From a bacterium (GTDB taxonomy: Bacteria; Bacillota; Clostridia; Christensenellales; Aristaeellaceae): a DNA stretch of 32,891 bases. The notes beneath the pieces were generated by a model. The model was not told the DNA's origin and did not search any database. It saw only the letters and a program-made list of their open reading frames with translations. This document shows, piece after piece, positions 1 through 6,966 of this stretch; within the stretch, counting starts at the first letter, position 1; the number at the start of each line of letters is the position of its first letter. The position numbers and the translations under genes were made by a program. The DNA lies in the NCBI GenBank assembly GCA_004563405.1, contig SFTH01000030.1:1-32891 (forward strand), written 5' to 3'.

Positions 1-1
1 G

Positions 2-328
2 CCGGAGGGCAAGATTCAGCGCATGACCGGCGACTACATCGGCAAGGAAGTCTACATGGGCATCCGCCCCGAGAACATCCACGACGAGGCCGCATTCATC
101 TCCGCCTATCCCGACGCCTGTGTGGACGTGCATGTAGAGATGGTGGAGCTGATGGGCTCGGAGACCTATCTGTATCTCTCCGCATCCGGCCATGAGGGCA
201 ACTTCGTGGCCCGCGTCGATCCCCGCACCGTGTCCCGCGGCGGCGACGACATCACCATTGGCCTTGACGTCAACCGCCTCCACTTCTTCGATGCGGACAC
301 CGAAAAGACCATTCTCTCCAGAGACTGA
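2..328 (+). CDS. ugpC: Sugar ABC transporter ATP-binding protein, C-terminal fragment (UgpC/MsmX type)
   Basis: The reading frame is open from base 2 and cut by the window edge, so only about the last 108 residues are visible. They match the regulatory C-terminus (TOBE/OB-fold region) of the MsmX/UgpC/MalK family of ATPases that energise carbohydrate ABC importers: the diagnostic stretch 'MGIRPENIHDEA' is followed by the strand pattern VDVHVEMVELMGSE, then NFVARVDPRT, and the ending DVNRLHFFDADTEKTIL. The nucleotide-binding core (Walker A, signature, Walker B) lies outside the window. In Bacillota one such ATPase often serves several sugar permeases, so the substrate cannot be inferred. A terminator follows at 370-415. 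Confidence 0.88.
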   Translation, partial: PEGKIQRMTGDYIGKEVYMGIRPENIHDEAAFISAYPDACVDVHVEMVELMGSETYLYLSASGHEGNFVARVDPRTVSRGGDDITIGLDVNRLHFFDADTEKTILSRD

Positions 329-369
329 TCCGGTTCGAGGGGCTGAGAAGCGCAACCGAATTCCCCAGA

Positions 370-415
370 CCGCCTGCAAACGCCGCATCCGGCACTTTGC
401 AGGCGGCTTCGTTTT
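370..415 (+). terminator. Intrinsic terminator after ugpC
   Basis: An 11-bp perfect inverted repeat, CCGCCTGCAAA (370-380) and TTTGCAGGCGG (396-406), is followed by CTTCGTTTTC. It lies 42 bases after the ugpC stop and upstream of the next gene's ribosome binding site. Confidence 0.75.
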
Positions 416-447
416 CGCCGCTCTCCCGTCCGGAAAGGAGTGTCTTT

Positions 448-1086
448 ATGCATGACGAGCCCATTTACCGCATTCTCGACCTGAGCAGGGATCCCCGCCG
501 GGCGCACTTTGAATACTTCTCCGGCCTCGCCTATCCCTATGTGGGCGTAACCGCCGAGGTGGATATCACGCCGCTTGCGCAATACCGGCGGCGCACCGGC
601 GCGCCCTTCTTTCTGACGCTCCTCTACTGCGCCTCCCGCGCAGCCAACGCGGTGCCGGAATTCCGGCGGCGCATCCGCGACGGACAGATACTGGAATACG
701 AATTCTGCCCCAGTTCCCACACGGAGGCCCGTCCGGACGGCACCTACGGCTACTGCACCCTCTGGGCGGACGTTCCCCTCTCCGCCTTTTTGCCCGCCGC
801 CCGGCAGGCCCAGGCGCTTTGCCGGGAGGAACATGGGCTGACGGAGGCAGAGGACCCGCTCCCGTGCCTGTTCGTCTCCTCCCTGCCCTGGCTCAGCTAC
901 ACCGCCCTCGTTCAGCCGGTTCCCTGTCCTGCGGATTCCAACCCCCGCATCAGCTGGGGACGGGCCTTCCACAGGGATGCCCGCACGCTTCTGCCTCTCT
1001 CGGTGCTCTGCCACCACGCGCTCGTGGACGGTCTGCACATCTCACACTTCTACCAGGCGCTCGAAGCCGGACTCGCCGCACTGTAA
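448..1086 (+). CDS. CatA-like chloramphenicol acetyltransferase family protein
   Basis: 212 residues, the normal size of a classical (trimeric, CatA-type) chloramphenicol acetyltransferase. The catalytic signature HHxxxDG is present near the C-terminus as CHHALVDGLH; its second His is the general base that deprotonates the acceptor hydroxyl for acetyl-CoA transfer. Other family landmarks are SSLPWLSYTA and NPRISWGR, corresponding to the 'PW.SFT' and 'ISWGK' blocks. The start at 448 is chosen over an upstream in-frame ATG at 397 because GGAAAGGAG lies 7 bases before it. The Cys of the usual HHAVCDG motif is Val here, so chloramphenicol may not be the real substrate; many chromosomal Clostridia homologues have no proven resistance role. 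It stands alone between a terminator and a convergent gene. Confidence 0.88.
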   Translation: MHDEPIYRILDLSRDPRRAHFEYFSGLAYPYVGVTAEVDITPLAQYRRRTGAPFFLTLLYCASRAANAVPEFRRRIRDGQILEYEFCPSSHTEARPDGTYGYCTLWADVPLSAFLPAARQAQALCREEHGLTEAEDPLPCLFVSSLPWLSYTALVQPVPCPADSNPRISWGRAFHRDARTLLPLSVLCHHALVDGLHISHFYQALEAGLAAL

Positions 1087-1173
1087 CCGCTTCATCGCTG
1101 CAGGCGGATGCACAGCAAAGCCCGGCCGCGGCGGACCTGCCGCCCGAATGTTGCAGCCATCCGCGGCAATTCA

Positions 1174-1662
1174 TCAGAGCCCGCGGGTGTACTTCAGCAG
1201 ATACTTGTCCGTCCCGGGCTCGAACTCCCTCTCTCCGGAGGGGCCGAAGCCGAAGCGGTGATAGAAGCGCCTTCCGCGACCGTTCTCCTCCACGACCCAC
1301 AAAAAGACCTCCCGCGCACCGTCCGCCCGGGCGGCGGCGAGAAAGCGCTCCATCAGCTGCGCGCCAATTCCCTGCCCCTGAAAGAAGGGGTCCACATACA
1401 ATTCCTGCATCTGCCAGACGCCCTCAGCAGCGCGGCGGCGGTTCCAGCGCATCAAGCCCTTCACGATGCCGCCGTCCTCCAGGACGTACACGCCGTCCAG
1501 CGCACCAGGGCGGTCCCTCAGATCCAGCGCAATGTTCAGCACGCTCAATCCGTTAAAGGAAAACAGATCGTCCTGAAAGATGGGCCGAAAGGTCACCCGC
1601 TTGGCAAAGACCAGAATCTCCGCCAGCCGGGAGGCGTCCGCAGGCGTCGCACTTCGAATCAT
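1174..1662 (-). CDS. GNAT family N-acetyltransferase
   Basis: 162 residues with the GCN5-related fold. It begins MIRSATPADASRLAEI, typical of the beta1-alpha1 entry. The acetyl-CoA pyrophosphate loop (motif A) is visible as LYVDPFFQGQGIGAQLM, matching the V-x-x-x-x-(Q/R)-x-x-G-x-G/A pattern, and motif B as FYHRFGF. The start at 1662 is supported by GGGGAGGAG just upstream. It transfers an acetyl group from acetyl-CoA to an unidentified amine; the sequence gives no substrate. It lies downstream of rplA on the same strand but behind a strong terminator, so it probably has its own promoter, which I could not identify convincingly. It converges on the CatA-like gene. Confidence 0.9.
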   Translation of the reverse strand: MIRSATPADASRLAEILVFAKRVTFRPIFQDDLFSFNGLSVLNIALDLRDRPGALDGVYVLEDGGIVKGLMRWNRRRAAEGVWQMQELYVDPFFQGQGIGAQLMERFLAAARADGAREVFLWVVEENGRGRRFYHRFGFGPSGEREFEPGTDKYLLKYTRGL

Positions 1663-1740
1663 ATTCTCTCCTCCCCGTCTTTGCAATTCTCATTTGATGG
1701 CACGCGTCCAGGGCGCGCCGCCCTTTGCATGCGTCTCCAA

Positions 1741-1776
1741 GCAAAAAAGCTCCCCGGCAAAGGAGCCGGAGAGCTT
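1741..1776 (-). terminator. Intrinsic terminator of the rpmG-secE-nusG-rplK-rplA operon
   Basis: Read on the minus strand, AAGCTCTCCGGC and GCCGGGGAGCTT form a 12-bp stem (one G-U pair) with a 6-base loop, running straight into TTTTTTGC. It lies 34 bases after the rplA stop. Confidence 0.9.
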
Positions 1777-1809
1777 CCCCCCGCCGCGCTGCGGCGTATA
1801 TCTGAAAAA

Positions 1810-2496
1810 TCAGAATTTCAGGGAATTGAGTTTGATGCCGGGGCCCATCGTGGAAGAGATCACGGCGGACTTGATGTAGGTGCCCTTCGCCGCGGCCGGC
1901 TTGGCCTTGATGATGGCTTCCATCAGAGTGCGCAGGTTCTCGGTGAGCTTATCGGCGTCAAAGGAGGCCTTGCCGACCGGGCAGTGAATGATCGCAGTCT
2001 TGTCCACGCGATACTCAACTTTACCGGCCTTGATGTCGCTGATCATGCGGTTGACGTCCGGGGAAACGGTGCCGGACTTCGGGTTCGGCATGAGGCCCTT
2101 GGGACCAAGCACGCGGCCCAGACGGCCGACCACGCCCATCATGTCAGGGGTGGCGACGCAGGCGTCGAACTCGAACCAGCCGCCCTGGATCTTCTTGATG
2201 ATCTCATCGTCGGCGACGATGTCAGCGCCGGCAGCCTTGGCTTCTTCCACGCGGTTTTCCTTCACGAAAGCCAGAACGCGGACGGTCTTGCCGGTGCCGT
2301 GCGGCAGCACGACTGCGCCGCGGACCTGCTGATCCGCATGGCGCGGGTCAACGCCCAGGCGAACGGAGATTTCGATCGTCTCGTCAAACTTGGCCTTCGC
2401 GGTCTGCTTGACCAGCGCGATCGCCTCTTCGGGATCATACTGCTTGGAGCGGTCGATCAGCTTCATGCTGTCGGAATATTTCTTACCCATTTTCAT
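1810..2496 (-). CDS. rplA: 50S ribosomal protein L1
   Basis: 228 residues, full length for bacterial L1, which builds the mobile L1 stalk on 23S rRNA helices 76-78 and helps release E-site tRNA. Recognisable blocks are KKYSDSMKLIDRSKQYDPEEA at the N-terminus, DETIEISVRLGVDPRHADQ, RGAVVLPHGTGKTVRV, GPKGLMPNPKSGTV (the L1 signature region), and a C-terminus with TMGPGIKLN. GAGGAGG lies 7 bases before the ATG at 2496; an ATG two codons in (2490) is the weaker choice. It is the last gene of the rpmG operon, 59 bases after rplK. L1 commonly represses its own rplKA mRNA. Unusually, rplJ does not follow it. Confidence 0.98.
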   Translation of the reverse strand: MKMGKKYSDSMKLIDRSKQYDPEEAIALVKQTAKAKFDETIEISVRLGVDPRHADQQVRGAVVLPHGTGKTVRVLAFVKENRVEEAKAAGADIVADDEIIKKIQGGWFEFDACVATPDMMGVVGRLGRVLGPKGLMPNPKSGTVSPDVNRMISDIKAGKVEYRVDKTAIIHCPVGKASFDADKLTENLRTLMEAIIKAKPAAAKGTYIKSAVISSTMGPGIKLNSLKF

Positions 2497-2555
2497 TTTA
2501 CATCCTCCTCGTGGTCAAACGGACGGCAGCGTCCTCCCACACAAATCGTTCCGAA

Positions 2556-2981
2556 TTAGTCGACGACGACGACGCCCATGGAGCGCGCGGTGCCGGCGAT
2601 CATGCTCATCGCAGCTTCCAGGGAAGCGGCGTTCAGGTCCTTCATCTTCAGCTCGGCAATTTCCTTGACCTGAGCCTTGGTGATGTTGGCAACCTTATCC
2701 TTGTTCGGACGTCCGGAGGCATGCTCGATGCCGCAGGCCTTCTTGATCAGAACGGCCGCCGGAGGCGTCTTGGTGATGAACGTGAAGGAACGATCCTGAT
2801 ACACGGTGATGACCACCGGGATGATCAGGCCCGCCTGGCTGGCAGTGCGGTCGTTGAATTCCTTGCAGAATCCGGGGATGTTCACGCCGTGCTGGCCGAG
2901 GGCCGGGCCGATCGGCGGTGCGGGCGTAGCCTTGGCGGCAGGAACCTGCAGCTTGATAAGCGCAGTAACTTTCTTTGCCAT
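2556..2981 (-). CDS. rplK: 50S ribosomal protein L11
   Basis: 141 residues, standard length. L11 binds the GTPase-associated centre of 23S rRNA and takes part in factor binding and the stringent response. The N-terminal domain is obvious: KVTALIKLQVPAAKATPAPP then IGPALGQHGVNIPGFC, with the conserved proline-rich stretch that thiostrepton-type drugs contact. The C-terminal rRNA-binding domain ends in the family pattern AMSMIAGTARSMGVVV. AGGAGG precedes the ATG by 8 bases. The 102-base gap to nusG is the longest in this operon and contains a hairpin, GGAACGC/GCGTTCC at 3016-3033, that might serve translational control. Confidence 0.98.
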   Translation of the reverse strand: MAKKVTALIKLQVPAAKATPAPPIGPALGQHGVNIPGFCKEFNDRTASQAGLIIPVVITVYQDRSFTFITKTPPAAVLIKKACGIEHASGRPNKDKVANITKAQVKEIAELKMKDLNAASLEAAMSMIAGTARSMGVVVVD

Positions 2982-3083
2982 ACTGGGTATCCTCCTCTAT
3001 TTGATGTGGTGATGCGGAACGCACCGGCGTTCCTCCCACTCCCTGAAACCCGAGTTGCGGGCATTCAGCATTGGTTTGCCGGA

Positions 3084-3611
3084 TCAATCCTCGCGGACAA
3101 CCTCGTCGTACGCCAGTTCCACGTCGGTCTCGCGCTTGAGCATGGGCACGACCACCTTGATCTTCTGGTTCACCATGTCGATCTCGGTGACCTTGCCGGT
3201 GAAGTTCTCAAACAGGCCGGTCAGAATGCGCACGTTGTCGCCCACCTGAATGTCGATGCGCGTCTGTGGGACGGAATCGAACACGGAGGCGAAATCCGTT
3301 TCGGACAGGGGCGTCGCCTTGTTGCCGGCCCCCACAAATCCGGTCACGCCGCGGGTATTGCGAACGATATACCAGGTCTCGTCGGTCATCTGCATCTTGA
3401 CCAGGACGTAACCAGGCAGCAGCTTGTGCTGCACCGTGCGGCGCTTGTTGTTCTTGATCTCTACGGCTTCTTCCACCGGAATGCAAACCTCGACGATCTT
3501 GTCCTGCAGGCCGTTGTTCTCAACGGACTTCTCCAGGTTGACCTTCACCTTGTTTTCATATCCGGAGTAGGTATGCACGACATACCATTTGATTTCAGAA
3601 TTCTCTGACAT
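3084..3611 (-). CDS. nusG: Transcription termination/antitermination factor NusG
   Basis: 175 residues. The N-terminal NGN domain, which contacts the RNA polymerase clamp, is seen in WYVVHTYSGYENKVKVNLEK and PGYVLVKMQMTDETWYIVRNT. The C-terminal KOW domain, which reaches Rho or ribosomal protein S10, is GDNVRILTGLFENFTGKVTE. GAGG sits 8 bases before the ATG. It follows secE by 18 bases, the near-universal secE-nusG pair. There are no insertions. Confidence 0.98.
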   Translation of the reverse strand: MSENSEIKWYVVHTYSGYENKVKVNLEKSVENNGLQDKIVEVCIPVEEAVEIKNNKRRTVQHKLLPGYVLVKMQMTDETWYIVRNTRGVTGFVGAGNKATPLSETDFASVFDSVPQTRIDIQVGDNVRILTGLFENFTGKVTEIDMVNQKIKVVVPMLKRETDVELAYDEVVRED

Positions 3612-3629
3612 ATTCGAATCCTCGAAACC

Positions 3630-3872
3630 TTAGAAACGGACGATCAGGTCGATCAGTGCACCGGAACCGAAATCAATCAGGCCGATGATGACGCCCATGA
3701 TCACCATGAACGCGAATACGACGAGAGAATAGTTGAGCACATCCTTGCCGGTCGGCCAGGTGACCTTCTTCAGCTCATGCCACATGTTCTTGAAGAAGCG
3801 GCCGATGCGCTTGAAGAAATTGCCAATGCGCTTGAAGAAACCGATCTTTTCCTTCTTCTCTGCGTTTGCCAT
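3630..3872 (-). CDS. secE: Preprotein translocase subunit SecE
   Basis: 80 residues, a normal single-span Gram-positive SecE. The conserved amphipathic helix ELKKVTWPTGKDVLNYS, which lies on the membrane surface and clamps SecY, is followed by one transmembrane segment (VVFAFMVIMGVIIGLI). The N-terminus is odd: FFKRIGN, FFKRIGR and FFKNM are tandem seven-residue units, and the DNA over 3785-3845 is itself repetitive (GCGCTTGAAGAA recurs), so a short repeat expansion lengthened the cytoplasmic basic/aromatic helix. The ribosome binding site (AAGGA) is weaker than its neighbours'. It lies between rpmG and nusG, as usual. Confidence 0.96.
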   Translation of the reverse strand: MANAEKKEKIGFFKRIGNFFKRIGRFFKNMWHELKKVTWPTGKDVLNYSLVVFAFMVIMGVIIGLIDFGSGALIDLIVRF

Positions 3873-3906
3873 AATTTCACATCCTTGTCTGACTTCGGCC
3901 GGGTGC

Positions 3907-4068
3907 TTACTTGGTTTCCTTGTGGCTGGTGTGCTTCTTGCAGAAGCGGCAGTACTTGCTCATCTCGAGACGATCAGGATCGTTCTTCTTGTTCTTCATG
4001 GTATTGTAATTGCGCTGCTTGCACTCGGAGCATGCCAGCGTGACCTTGATGCGCTTATCCGATGCCAA
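3907..4068 (-). CDS. rpmG: 50S ribosomal protein L33
   Basis: 53 residues. I place the start at a TTG (4068) because GGGAGG lies 8 bases upstream and the protein then begins (M)ASDKRIKVTLACSEC, the usual L33 N-terminus; an ATG further upstream would add 30 residues never seen in L33. Two CxxC pairs (CSEC and CRFC) make this the zinc-binding C+ paralogue. The remaining signature is RNYNTMKNKKNDPDRLEM. It is the first gene of a transcript rpmG-secE-nusG-rplK-rplA, with a clear promoter at 4178-4206. Confidence 0.95.
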   Translation of the reverse strand: MASDKRIKVTLACSECKQRNYNTMKNKKNDPDRLEMSKYCRFCKKHTSHKETK

Positions 4069-4177
4069 TTTCGACACCTCCCATATGTTTGATACGGCTC
4101 CCGCGGTTTTCGCGGCCGCCGTTTTCACCCGTTTCTTGCAACAAAAACAGCAGCCCACATCCGGGGCAGACTATTAC

Positions 4178-4206
4178 ATTATAGAATAGCTTCCCCGAAA
4201 ATGCAA
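4178..4206 (-). promoter_or_regulatory. Sigma-A promoter for rpmG-secE-nusG-rplKA
   Basis: On the minus strand, TTGCAT (4201-4206) and TATAAT (4178-4183) are separated by exactly 17 bases. Predicted initiation is near 4171, giving a leader of about 100 bases before rpmG. It starts after the rplL terminator, so the two ribosomal blocks are transcriptionally separate. Confidence 0.88.
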
Positions 4207-4263
4207 GTCTTTCGACCTCACTATGACAAATTTTACAATGTCGCCGGAGGCGGCGCTGTTTCA

Positions 4264-4297
4264 AGAAAAGGAGGCTGCGACGCCTGCCGCAACCTCC
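4264..4297 (-). terminator. Intrinsic terminator of rplJ-rplL
   Basis: On the minus strand, GGAGGTTGCG and CGCAGCCTCC form a 10-bp stem (one G-U) around an 8-base loop and are followed by TTTTCTT. It is 16 bases after the rplL stop. Confidence 0.87.
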
Positions 4298-4312
4298 CCC
4301 TTCTCCACCGGA

Positions 4313-4687
4313 TTACTTGATCTCGATCACAGCGCCGGCTTCTTCGAACTTCTTCTTCATTTCCTCGGCAGCTTCCTTGGCGATGCCCTCGGCCAGAGTG
4401 GACGGAGCGCCGTCGACGAGCTCCTTGGCTTCCTTCAGGCCCAGGCCGGGCTTGACTTCGCGCACGATCTTGATGACGTTGAGCTTCTTGGCGCCCGCTT
4501 CCTTCAGGATCACGTCGAACTCGGTCTTCTCTTCAGCCGCCTCGGCAGCAGCACCGGCAACAGCTCCACCGGCAACGACGGGAGCCGCTGCGGACACGCC
4601 AAACTTCTCTTCCATTTCCTTGACCAGGTCGGCCAGCTCAAGGATCGTCATGCTCTCGATTGCGGAGATGATTTCTGCATTGGTCAT
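4313..4687 (-). CDS. rplL: 50S ribosomal protein L7/L12
   Basis: 124 residues. The N-terminal dimerisation helices (ILELADLVKEMEEKFGV) are followed by an Ala/Gly/Val-rich hinge around residues 33-52, then the C-terminal domain that recruits translation GTPases (KTEFDVILKEAGAKKLNVIK, REVKPGLGLKEAKELV). The start at 4687 is chosen over an ATG five codons upstream because GGAGG lies 8 bases before it. It is co-transcribed with rplJ, 54 bases upstream, and followed by a terminator. rpoB does not follow, unlike the usual arrangement. Confidence 0.98.
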   Translation of the reverse strand: MTNAEIISAIESMTILELADLVKEMEEKFGVSAAAPVVAGGAVAGAAAEAAEEKTEFDVILKEAGAKKLNVIKIVREVKPGLGLKEAKELVDGAPSTLAEGIAKEAAEEMKKKFEEAGAVIEIK

Positions 4688-4741
4688 GGTTTTATCCTCC
4701 ATTATTATTTCGATTTGAAAAGTAGTTTCACGCGGCGGGAA

Positions 4742-5245
4742 TTATTCCTCGCCAGCCTGCTTCTTGCGCAGGGCCTCCACGCAGTACACGAACTTGGACA
4801 CAGAGCTCATCATGCTGCCCATGATCTTTGCGATGAGGACTTCCTTGCTCGGCAGATTCGCCAGAGCCTGCACGCCTGCCTCGTCGAGATACGCGCCGTC
4901 GCAGATGCCGCACTTGATCGTCATCTTCTTCGCCTTCTTGGAGAACTCAGAGAGGATCTTTGCGGGAGCGATCATATCTTCGTAGCCGAAGGCAACCGCC
5001 GTGGGGCCTTCCAGGTGGGAGGCCAGCTGGTCAAAGCCCATCTCCTTGGTGGCCAGGTTGATCATCGTGTTCTTCAGAACGCAATACTCAACGCCCGCCT
5101 TGCGAAGCTGGGTGCGCAGCTCGGTATCCTCCGCGACGGTCAGGCCGCGATAGTCGACCAGGACGACGGTCTGCGCCTTCTCAAACTTCTCCTTGATATT
5201 GGCGACGATCGTCTTCTTGGATTCCAGAATCTTTGCATTGGACAT
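4742..5245 (-). CDS. rplJ: 50S ribosomal protein L10
   Basis: 167 residues. L10 anchors the L7/L12 dimers to the ribosome. Family features are SKKTIVANIKEKFEKAQTVVLVDYRGLTV at the N-terminus, ELRTQLRKAGVEYCVLKNTM, and the GPTAVAFGYED strand; the C-terminal helix carries the L7/L12 docking surface. I use the ATG at 5245, which has GAGGTG 7 bases upstream, not the one five codons earlier. The L10-(L12) complex classically represses its own mRNA, and the preceding leader (5246-5410) has the matching attenuator. Confidence 0.97.
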   Translation of the reverse strand: MSNAKILESKKTIVANIKEKFEKAQTVVLVDYRGLTVAEDTELRTQLRKAGVEYCVLKNTMINLATKEMGFDQLASHLEGPTAVAFGYEDMIAPAKILSEFSKKAKKMTIKCGICDGAYLDEAGVQALANLPSKEVLIAKIMGSMMSSVSKFVYCVEALRKKQAGEE

Positions 5246-5410
5246 TTTCAAACACCTCACATTCCCGTCCAGAATCTCGGACAGAGAAAAACCCTTGCGC
5301 TAGACGCAAGGGCGGCGTAAACAAACCGATCCATTGCGCCTCGGCGAGCGACCAACCGGTCTTACGCGCAAGCGCACTCGCTGTCTGTGGCACAGAGCCT
5401 TTCAAAGCCA
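5246..5410 (-). promoter_or_regulatory. L10 (rplJ) autoregulatory mRNA leader
   Basis: Between the consensus promoter and the rplJ start is an untranslated leader of about 165 bases. It ends in an intrinsic terminator only 40 bases before the start codon. This is the arrangement of the known L10 leader of Gram-positive bacteria, where excess L10-L12 complex binds upstream structure and favours premature termination. I assign it from position and architecture, not from a covariance-model match. Confidence 0.75.
5287..5312 (-). terminator. Attenuator hairpin within the L10 leader
   Basis: A perfect 8-bp stem, CCCTTGCG (5292-5299) and CGCAAGGG (5305-5312), with a 5-base loop, is followed on the minus strand by TTTTT (5287-5291). 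It lies between the rplJ promoter and the rplJ start, so it must be regulated or leaky for the stalk proteins to be made. Confidence 0.85.
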
Positions 5411-5416
5411 TGGATG

Positions 5417-5445
5417 ATTATAGCAGCTTTCCCGGACGCTGTCAA
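5417..5445 (-). promoter_or_regulatory. Consensus sigma-A promoter for rplJ-rplL
   Basis: On the minus strand, TTGACA (5440-5445), a 17-base spacer and TATAAT (5417-5422): a perfect match to the consensus, as expected for very highly expressed ribosomal stalk genes. Confidence 0.93.
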
Positions 5446-5507
5446 GAATCATCCCGTCGAAATCCGTTTTTTAACTTAGGCTTTCCCCATGATTTTACAT
5501 GCGCTTG

Positions 5508-5536
5508 TTGCAAAAGGGGCGAATCTGTGCTAAACT
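5508..5536 (+). promoter_or_regulatory. Sigma-A promoter for tig
   Basis: TTGCAA (5508-5513), a 17-base spacer and TAAACT (5531-5536). It lies 44 bases before the tig start and diverges from the rplJ promoter about 60 bases away. Confidence 0.65.
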
Positions 5537-5579
5537 GCATAAGATTGAATCTGTCATTGAACGCAGGAGGAGAATTCCC

Positions 5580-6863
5580 ATGACCAGCACGATCGAAAAA
5601 CTGTCTTCCAATAAGGTTAAGCTCAGCTTCACCGTCGAACCCGAAAAGTTCGAGGAGGGCATCCGGAAAGCCTATCAGAAGATGGTAAAGAAAATCAATA
5701 TTCCCGGCTTCCGCAGGGGCAAGGCGCCGATGAAGGTGATCGAGGCCCACTATGGCGAGAGCGTTTTCTATGAGGACGCCTTCGATGTGATCTTCCCAGA
5801 GATCTATCAGGAGGCGCTGAAGGAGCACAATGTCGAGGTCGTTGACCGTCCCGAGCTGGACGTGCAGGAGATCGGCCGCGGCAAGGAGCTCAAGTTCACC
5901 GTCGAAGTCTTCGTCCGCCCGGACGTGACTCTCGGCGAGTACAAGGGCCTTGGCATCGTCAAGACCGTCGACGAAGTGACCGACGACGACGTGATGGCCG
6001 ACGTGGAGCGCGCTCGCGATCGCGCCTCCCGCTGGGTGGAGGTCGAAGGCCGCGCCGCCAAGCTGGACGATCAGGTCAACATCGACTACGCCGGCTTCCT
6101 GGGTGAGGAACAGTTTGAGGGTGGCGCCGCCCAGGGCCACGAGCTCGTGCTCGGCTCCGGCGCGTTCATTCCCGGCTTCGAGGATCAGCTGGTGGGCGCC
6201 GAGATCGGCGCGGACGTGGATGTGAACGTCACCTTCCCCGAGCAGTACCACTCCGAGGAGCTGGCCGGCAAGGCCGTGGTGTTCCATGTGCACGTCAACG
6301 GCATCCGTGAAAAGGAAATGCCGGCGCTGGACGAGGACTTCGTGAAGGAAGTCTCCGAGAACGCCAACACCGTGGATGAATACAAGGCTGAAATTCGGGA
6401 AAAGCTGGAAAAGCAGGCCGAAAACCGCGCCGAAACCGCCTATGAAAACGAAGTGATCGAAAAGGTGTGTGAGAACGCCCAGGTGGACATCCCCGCCGCC
6501 ATGATCGAGGATCAGATCGACGCCATGCTGCGCGACATGGAAATGCGCATGATGTATCAGGGCATGAAGCTGGACGATTACTTCAAGTACACCGGCCAGA
6601 CCCGCGAGCAGGTGCGCGAGATGTACAAGCCCAGCGCCGAGGAGCGCGTCAAGACCCAGCTGGTGATCAACGCCGTGATGAAGGCCGAGGGCATCGAGGC
6701 GGACGAGGCGGAGATCGACGCGGAAATCGCCAAGTATGCGGATCAGAACAAGAAGAGCCTGGACGAGTTCAAGGCCATGCTGTCCGACGGCGACAAGGAG
6801 TACTTCGCGGAGCTGGCCTCCCTGCAGAAGACCGTCGCCTTCCTGAAGGATCACGCAGCGTAA
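5580..6863 (+). CDS. tig: Trigger factor (ribosome-associated chaperone / PPIase)
   Basis: 427 residues, the usual size. The ribosome-docking signature GFRRGKAP is at residues 43-50, exactly where L23 binding is expected. A central FKBP-type prolyl isomerase domain follows (DDQVNIDYAGFLGEE, VLGSGAFIPGFEDQLVG), then the helical C-terminal chaperone arms (ENRAETAYENEVIEKVCENAQVDIP, EERVKTQLVINAVMKAEGIE). The ATG at 5580 has AGGAGGAG 7 bases upstream. Trigger factor protects nascent chains at the exit tunnel. It precedes clpP and clpX on the same strand, the conserved tig-clpP-clpX order, but a hairpin at 6925-6966 lies between. Confidence 0.98.
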   Translation: MTSTIEKLSSNKVKLSFTVEPEKFEEGIRKAYQKMVKKINIPGFRRGKAPMKVIEAHYGESVFYEDAFDVIFPEIYQEALKEHNVEVVDRPELDVQEIGRGKELKFTVEVFVRPDVTLGEYKGLGIVKTVDEVTDDDVMADVERARDRASRWVEVEGRAAKLDDQVNIDYAGFLGEEQFEGGAAQGHELVLGSGAFIPGFEDQLVGAEIGADVDVNVTFPEQYHSEELAGKAVVFHVHVNGIREKEMPALDEDFVKEVSENANTVDEYKAEIREKLEKQAENRAETAYENEVIEKVCENAQVDIPAAMIEDQIDAMLRDMEMRMMYQGMKLDDYFKYTGQTREQVREMYKPSAEERVKTQLVINAVMKAEGIEADEAEIDAEIAKYADQNKKSLDEFKAMLSDGDKEYFAELASLQKTVAFLKDHAA

Positions 6864-6924
6864 ACCCCAGGGGCGGGAGGGCGCGCAGCGCCCAAGCGCA
6901 TGCTTCTTTTGACCTCACGCAAGA

Positions 6925-6966
6925 GCCCGCAGCCGCAAGTGTAGACCCCTGCGCTGCGGGCCTTTC
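6925..6966 (+). terminator. Possible terminator between tig and clpP
   Basis: A 9-bp repeat, GCCCGCAGC (6925-6933) and GCTGCGGGC (6953-6961), is followed by CTTTC. The 19-base loop and short T-run make it a weak candidate; partial read-through into clpP is likely. I found no convincing clpP promoter, CtsR direct repeat or CIRCE element in 6864-7037. Confidence 0.5.

Noticed and set aside
166..1038. Long minus-strand frame opposite ugpC and the CatA-like gene
   Set aside because: Antisense shadow of GC-rich coding sequence: Arg/Gly/Ala-rich, no family similarity, no ribosome binding site.
4055..4264. A 69-residue minus-strand frame with two CxxC-like pairs upstream of rpmG
   Set aside because: It overlaps the rpmG promoter and the rpmG start in another frame and has no ribosome binding site; the cysteines look accidental.
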